Below are positions 39,958-43,329 of a stretch of 43,329 bases of DNA, one piece after another. This DNA is from Nocardiopsis trehalosi NBRC 14201 (GTDB lineage: Bacteria; Actinomycetota; Actinomycetes; Streptosporangiales; Streptosporangiaceae), in NCBI RefSeq assembly GCF_001552555.1, contig NZ_BCRK01000030.1:1-43329 (forward strand). The letters are read 5' to 3'. The notes under the pieces were generated by a model. That model did no database searches, had not been told where the DNA came from, and saw only the letters and a list, made by a program, of their open reading frames with translations. How positions within the stretch are numbered: position 1 is the first letter of the stretch; each line of letters starts with the position of its first letter. A program made the position numbers and the translations under genes.

Positions 39958-41137
39958 GTGCCCCTCACCGCCGCCAGCGCACCCGCCGTCGACGCCGGCA
40001 CCGTCCTCGCCCGCCGCCTGCGCCGCCACGGCCTCACCGACACCACCCGCCACGCCACCCCCGCCGACGCCGCCGCCGCGATGTGCGGCGTCCACGCCCA
40101 GGTGCTGTCGGCGGCGGAGTGGTCGGTCGTCATGCGCGTCGCGGGAGCCGTCCGCGACGACGTCCGCGCGGCCCTGTGGACCGACCGCACCCTGGTCAAG
40201 ACCTTCGGCCCGCGCGGCACCGTCCACCTGCTGCCCGCCCGCGACCTGCCGATGTGGACCGGCGCCCTGGGCGGCGCCCCGTCCACCGCCGGCCGGTTCG
40301 GCGCGGGCGTCCGCATGGGCGCCGACCAGACCGAGGCGGTCATCGCCGCCATCGACGACGCGCTGGCCGACGCCGACCTCACCGTCGACGAACTCACCGA
40401 CGCCATCGCCGAACGCGCCGGGGCGTGGGCGGCCGAGGAGGTCATGCCCGCCTTCCAGGGCATGTGGCCCCGCTGGCGGCAGGCGACCACCGCGGCCGCC
40501 CACCGCGGCGTCCTGTGCTTCGGCGCCGACCGGGGACGCACGACCACCTACACCCACCCCCGCCGGTGGCTTCCCGGGTTCACCCCCGCCCCCGCCGCCG
40601 AGGCGGCCGCCGCCCTCGTGCACGACTACCTGCACTCCTACGGGCCGGCCACCGCCGCCCACGTCGGCCGGTGGCTGGGCGTGCCGGCCACGTGGGCGGC
40701 CCGCACCATCGCCGCGCTCGGCGACCGGGTGCGGCCGGTCGCCCTCGCCGGGGAGACCGCCTGGCTGCCCGCCGACGCCGCCGCAGCGGGCGACGGCGAC
40801 GCCCCGCCGCGCGGCGTGCGGCTGCTGCCCTACTTCGACGCCTACGGCGTGGGCTCCCACCCGCGCGCCCTCGTCTTCCCGGGCCGCGCCGCCGAACGCG
40901 CCCTGAACCGGGGGCAGGCGGGCAACTTCCCCGTGCTGCTGGTGGACGGCGTGGTGGCGGGCGTGGTTGCACCTGCGCCGCTCCGGTCGGCGCCTGGACG
41001 TCACCGTGGAGGCGCTGGGCGGGGTCGACCGCGCGCTGCGCGCCGGGGTGGAGGAGCAGGCGGACCGGCTCGCCCGCTTCCACGGCGGCACCCTGCGGCT
41101 GGCGTTCGGGCCGGTGGCCGTGGGCGGCCACGCCTGA
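39958..41137 (+). pseudogene. AlkZ-like winged-helix (HTH_42) protein gene with frameshift
   Basis: The first 336 codons encode a protein of the HTH_42/DUF1006 group, which includes the DNA glycosylase AlkZ/YcaQ. They contain VLARRLRRHGLTDTTRHATP, AMCGVHAQVLSAAEWSVVMR, LVKTFGPRGTVHLLPARDL and VRLLPYFDAYGVGSHPRALV. After VDGVVAGV (about 40965) the family C-terminus continues in the +1 frame from 40970 (HLRRSGRRLDVTVEALGG to AFGPVAVGGHA, TGA 41135). One extra base in GTGGTTGCAC accounts for it. GTG 39958 follows CAGGAG. It may be a true mutation or a sequencing error. In the original frame an unrelated Arg/Pro tail runs to 41205. Confidence 0.8.
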
Positions 41138-41158
41138 CCGGCGGCCGGGCCGGCCCGC

Positions 41159-42025
41159 TCACCCGAACAGGGCGCCGTTCAGCAGGTCGAGGTAGACGAG
41201 GTTGACCGCGACGTGGATCGCGATCAGCGCCCAGATGTTGCGGTACCGGGCCCACAGGTAGCCCTGCATCAGGCCGAACACGCCCTGGAAGGCGATGATC
41301 GTCGCGAGCCCGAGTGCCGGGTCGCCGTCGAGCAGGTGGCTGGTGTGCATGGCGGCGAACAGCAGCGACGAGGCGAGGATCGCGGGCCAGCGGCCGACCA
41401 GCACCTCCAACCGGGTCTGCAGCCAGCCCCGGTAGACCACCTCCTCCAGCACCCCGGCGGTCAGGGCGGTCACCAGCGACATGACGGCCAGGAGCACGGG
41501 GCCGGGCAGTTCCTGGGTGAGGGGCGTGGCCAGCGGGCCGAACTGGGAGAGCAGCAACCACGCCAGCACGGCGGGCAGCGGGGCGAGCCAGGTCACCGGA
41601 GCGGGGACGGCCCGCGAGCGGGGGCCGCCGCCGCGCAGCAGCCGGAACGCCGCGAGGGGGACCAGCAGCAGGATCGCGACCTTGAGCAGGGCGTACCAGG
41701 GCCCGTTGCCGACGGCGACCACGGCGGCGGGGAACAGGACGACCGCCGCCAGCACGGCCAGGGTCTCGCGCCGCAGCCGGGTCCGGTCGAGGTCGGCCAG
41801 GGGCAGGGGCACCTCGGCGCGCGGCGCGACCAGCCGCGCCAGCAGCATCGCGGCCGCGACCGGGACGACGACCGCCACGAGGGGCGTGGCAGAGGCGCCG
41901 GGGTCGGAGGAGGCGGTCACCGCGGTGTGACCGGTGGCGAGCAGCCACCCGTAGGCCCCGGCGAAGACGGCCGCCCCGCCCACGAGCAGGGCCTTGGACG
42001 GCCAGGGGAGTTGGGAGATCGACAT
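41159..42025 (-). CDS. CPBP-family intramembrane glutamic endopeptidase
   Basis: A 288-residue integral membrane protease of the Rce1/Abi (CPBP) family with about eight hydrophobic segments. All three motifs are present: EEVVYRGWLQ (EExxxR), LFAAMHTSH (FxxxH) and AIHVAVN (HxxxN). Family members process prenylated or exported proteins or bacteriocins, or give self-immunity. ATG 42025 (MSISQLPWPSK) gives a normal-length protein. However, the frame is open upstream and runs into a DUF397-like segment that starts at GTG 42298, so a 379-residue fusion is possible. No ribosome site is obvious before ATG 42025. Confidence 0.85.
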   Translation of the reverse strand: MSISQLPWPSKALLVGGAAVFAGAYGWLLATGHTAVTASSDPGASATPLVAVVVPVAAAMLLARLVAPRAEVPLPLADLDRTRLRRETLAVLAAVVLFPAAVVAVGNGPWYALLKVAILLLVPLAAFRLLRGGGPRSRAVPAPVTWLAPLPAVLAWLLLSQFGPLATPLTQELPGPVLLAVMSLVTALTAGVLEEVVYRGWLQTRLEVLVGRWPAILASSLLFAAMHTSHLLDGDPALGLATIIAFQGVFGLMQGYLWARYRNIWALIAIHVAVNLVYLDLLNGALFG

Positions 42026-42298
42026 GGCGCCATGCTCGCGGCCCCGGACCCGGCCCGGCATCCCCTTCACGGACGAACCGCCCGTGGTCCCTTGGAGGGA
42101 CACCGGCCCGCCCCCGCGACGTCGGAGCCGGTCGAGCCCCGCGACGAACACCACCCACGCACCGGGGGAGACGTCGGGCACGCCGAGGTCGCGGTTGCGG
42201 GAGTCGCGCACCAGCGTCGCCGCCCCCTCGGCGACCTCGGCGCACTCCCCTCCGGAGTGCGGGTGACTCGACGTTTGCCGGTCAGTCGCCGGGTTCAC
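42026..42298 (-). other. DUF397-like coding segment, in frame with the CPBP gene
   Basis: Starting at GTG 42298, which overlaps the GNAT stop in a GTGA, the frame reads SSHPHSGGECAEVAEG, AATLVRDSRNRDLGVPDVSP and GAWVVFVAGLDRLRRRG. This is a clear DUF397 domain (usual form SSYSGG..CVEVA..VRDSK..FTPAEWAAFVAG). DUF397 genes normally end there and sit beside an XRE/DUF5753 regulator. Here there is no stop, and the frame continues about 40 low-complexity residues into the CPBP protease. It is either an N-terminal domain of the protease or a DUF397 gene that has lost its stop. Confidence 0.65.
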
Positions 42299-43206
42299 CG
42301 GTCGTCTCCTCCTCGACCGGAGTCCGGGCGCGGGGTGTAGGTGAGGGAGCGGGCGTAGGGGGTGAAGCCGAGGGAGGTGTAGAGCGGAGCGGCGGCCGCC
42401 GCGCGCTCGATCCCGACCACCGGGTAGACGACGGCCTCCGTACCGCCCGCGCCGCGCAGCGCGTGCAGCGCCGCCAGGCAGACCGCCCGCGCCAGGCCCC
42501 GGCGGCGCCACCGCGGGTCGGTGCCGACCGGCTCCAGCTCCCCGACCCCGGTGCGCTCGTCGAACCAGATCAGGCAGGAGGCCGCGAACGAGCCGTCCGG
42601 GGCCTCGGCGACGAGGTCGAGGTCGGCGCGGTAGGGCCACGCCGCCATCACCTCGCGGAAGCTGTCGGCGGTCACCCGCGAGGGCCGCCAGGCGGCCTGG
42701 TGCACCTGTGCCCGCGCCGCCGCCTCGTGGACGCCGCGCACGGCCCGCACCCGGAACCCCTCGGGGACCTCCACCTCCGGGAGGTCGGCCAGGCCGCGCC
42801 GCATGTAGACGGCGTGCACCGGGTCCGGGGCGCGGACGAGGCCGGCGCGGTCCAGGGCCGCGATCAGGTGCGCCTCGCGGTCGAGCACGGTGACCGTCAT
42901 CCGCGCGGGGTCGTCGGCCGTGCGCGCCGACCAGGCCAGGGCCGCGTCGGCCAGCTCGGGCCGCGCCGGGTCGACCACCAGGAACAGCTCCTCGCCGCCG
43001 AACATCCACGCCCACGCGGCCACCGCGCCGCCGTCCTCCCACAGCGCGGTGCGCCACTCGGCCTCGCGCCCGGCGTGCTGGGACCGCTGCCAGGCCAGGT
43101 CCCCGATGTGCCAGTGGGCGGCGTGCGACCACACCCGGGAGACGAGGTCCTGCATGCGCCGCAGGTCGGCCGGTCCGGAGTAGGGGCGTGGTATCGGCGC
43201 GTCCAT
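42295..43206 (-). CDS. GNAT-family N-acetyltransferase, two-domain type
   Basis: A 303-residue protein with two GNAT-like halves. The N-terminal half (MQDLVSRVWSHAAHWHIGDL, GGEELFLVVDPARPELADAA) is degenerate. The C-terminal half has the acetyl-CoA loop GTDPRWRRRGLARAVCLAAL (the R/QxxGxG/A type), preceded by GVGELEPV and followed by AAPLYTSLGFTPY. ATG 43206 is preceded 6 bases upstream by CAGGAT, so it is probably leaderless; an upstream ATG at 43242 would precede the promoter. Its stop overlaps the DUF397-like start, coupling it to the CPBP gene. Confidence 0.9.
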   Translation of the reverse strand: MDAPIPRPYSGPADLRRMQDLVSRVWSHAAHWHIGDLAWQRSQHAGREAEWRTALWEDGGAVAAWAWMFGGEELFLVVDPARPELADAALAWSARTADDPARMTVTVLDREAHLIAALDRAGLVRAPDPVHAVYMRRGLADLPEVEVPEGFRVRAVRGVHEAAARAQVHQAAWRPSRVTADSFREVMAAWPYRADLDLVAEAPDGSFAASCLIWFDERTGVGELEPVGTDPRWRRRGLARAVCLAALHALRGAGGTEAVVYPVVGIERAAAAAPLYTSLGFTPYARSLTYTPRPDSGRGGDDR

Positions 43207-43212
43207 GCGCCG

Positions 43213-43218
43213 ATCCTG
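43213..43218 (-). promoter_or_regulatory. -10-like box of the GNAT gene
   Basis: CAGGAT on the minus strand, 6 bases before ATG 43206. No ribosome binding site and no clear -35 are present. Confidence 0.4.
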
Positions 43219-43273
43219 ACCGAGAACCGCCCGCACCGCCACCGGTTTTCCCCCGCCGCCCGGTGACGCCCCG

Positions 43274-43325
43274 CCCCTCCGAGCGCGACGGCCCGGGCGG
43301 GGCGGGCGCCGCGCGCTCGGAGGGG
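43274..43325. terminator. Large inverted repeat at the right edge
   Basis: CCCCTCCGAGCGCG (43274-43287) and CGCGCTCGGAGGGG (43312-43325) are exact complements with a 24-base GC loop. It is probably the terminator of a gene beyond the window. Confidence 0.5.
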
Positions 43326-43329
43326 GGGG

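Noticed and set aside
37388-40906. A plus-strand open frame of about 1,170 codons across the esterase, TPR and AlkZ-like genes.
   Set aside because: It is out of frame with three well-supported genes and consists of Arg/Pro/Ala/Gly repeats.
41138-41158. GGCCGGGCCGGCC between the AlkZ-like and CPBP genes as a terminator.
   Set aside because: The repeat is short and self-overlapping, and ambiguous in such GC-rich DNA.
43321-43329. The terminal run of G as a real sequence feature.
   Set aside because: It is at the window edge and may simply be the end of a contig or a low-quality stretch.
1-43329. tRNA, rRNA, CRISPR arrays, insertion sequences, phage or attachment sites.
   Set aside because: I looked on both strands and saw no cloverleaf with TTCGA arm, regular spaced repeats, transposase or integrase motifs.

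Overview
The window is very GC-rich (roughly three quarters G+C), with GTG starts, 4-base start/stop overlaps, many two-component, TetR, MarR and GntR regulators and several probable leaderless mRNAs. This is chromosomal DNA of a high-GC actinomycete, of the Streptomyces/Nocardiopsis/Streptomonospora kind. The genus is an inference. I see no rRNA, tRNA, CRISPR array, transposase or phage gene.

1-16.3 kb is mostly stand-alone actinomycete genes. It has the start of a GlxA-type regulator, a four-gene ABC exporter/two-component operon (ATPase, permease, NarL-type kinase, regulator), and a DsbA/FrnE-like protein with a TPR tail divergent from a TetR gene. A PrmC-like methyltransferase follows, then an MBL-fold hydrolase divergent from a MarR gene, a MarR/DHA2-MFS/PPOX series, a large beta-helix membrane protein, a second MFS exporter, and a DUF2243-CtaG pair.

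16.4-24.4 kb is a compact biosynthetic operon on the minus strand: PhyH-type Fe(II)/2OG oxygenase, small unknown protein with a DGLHR motif, one-module NRPS (A-PCP-E-R), TauD-type oxygenase, SDR and methyltransferase. Several genes overlap by 4 bp and a strong hairpin follows the last one. The adenylation-domain pocket reads DLTKVGHIGK, the classic aspartate code. The module therefore predicts a D-aspartate-derived aldehyde or alcohol further tailored by two oxygenases, an SDR and a methyltransferase. I do not recognise this cluster as a known pathway.

24.8-34.7 kb is accessory and regulatory: a lipoprotein, a membrane protein behind two TGAC/GTCA palindromes, an NTF2-like protein, a carotenoid-oxygenase operon with a GntR-TetR hybrid regulator, a BBE-type FAD oxidase, an HxlR gene divergent from an imine-reductase-like enzyme, a WYL regulator, a DUF6194-like protein and a HAD enzyme.

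34.8-36.2 kb holds a 47-residue Asp/Gly/Pro-rich peptide gene, overlapping by 4 bp a PCMT-like O-methyltransferase with a C-terminal extension, behind a good promoter (CTGACA-17-TACCGT). This two-gene arrangement is what an imiditide-type (aspartimide) RiPP locus looks like and is the second candidate new system.

36.3-43.3 kb contains a methyltransferase, an 856-bp stretch without a convincing gene, an HSL-type esterase, a TPR protein, a frameshifted AlkZ-like winged-helix gene, and a GNAT gene whose stop overlaps a DUF397-like segment that reads in frame into a CPBP protease.
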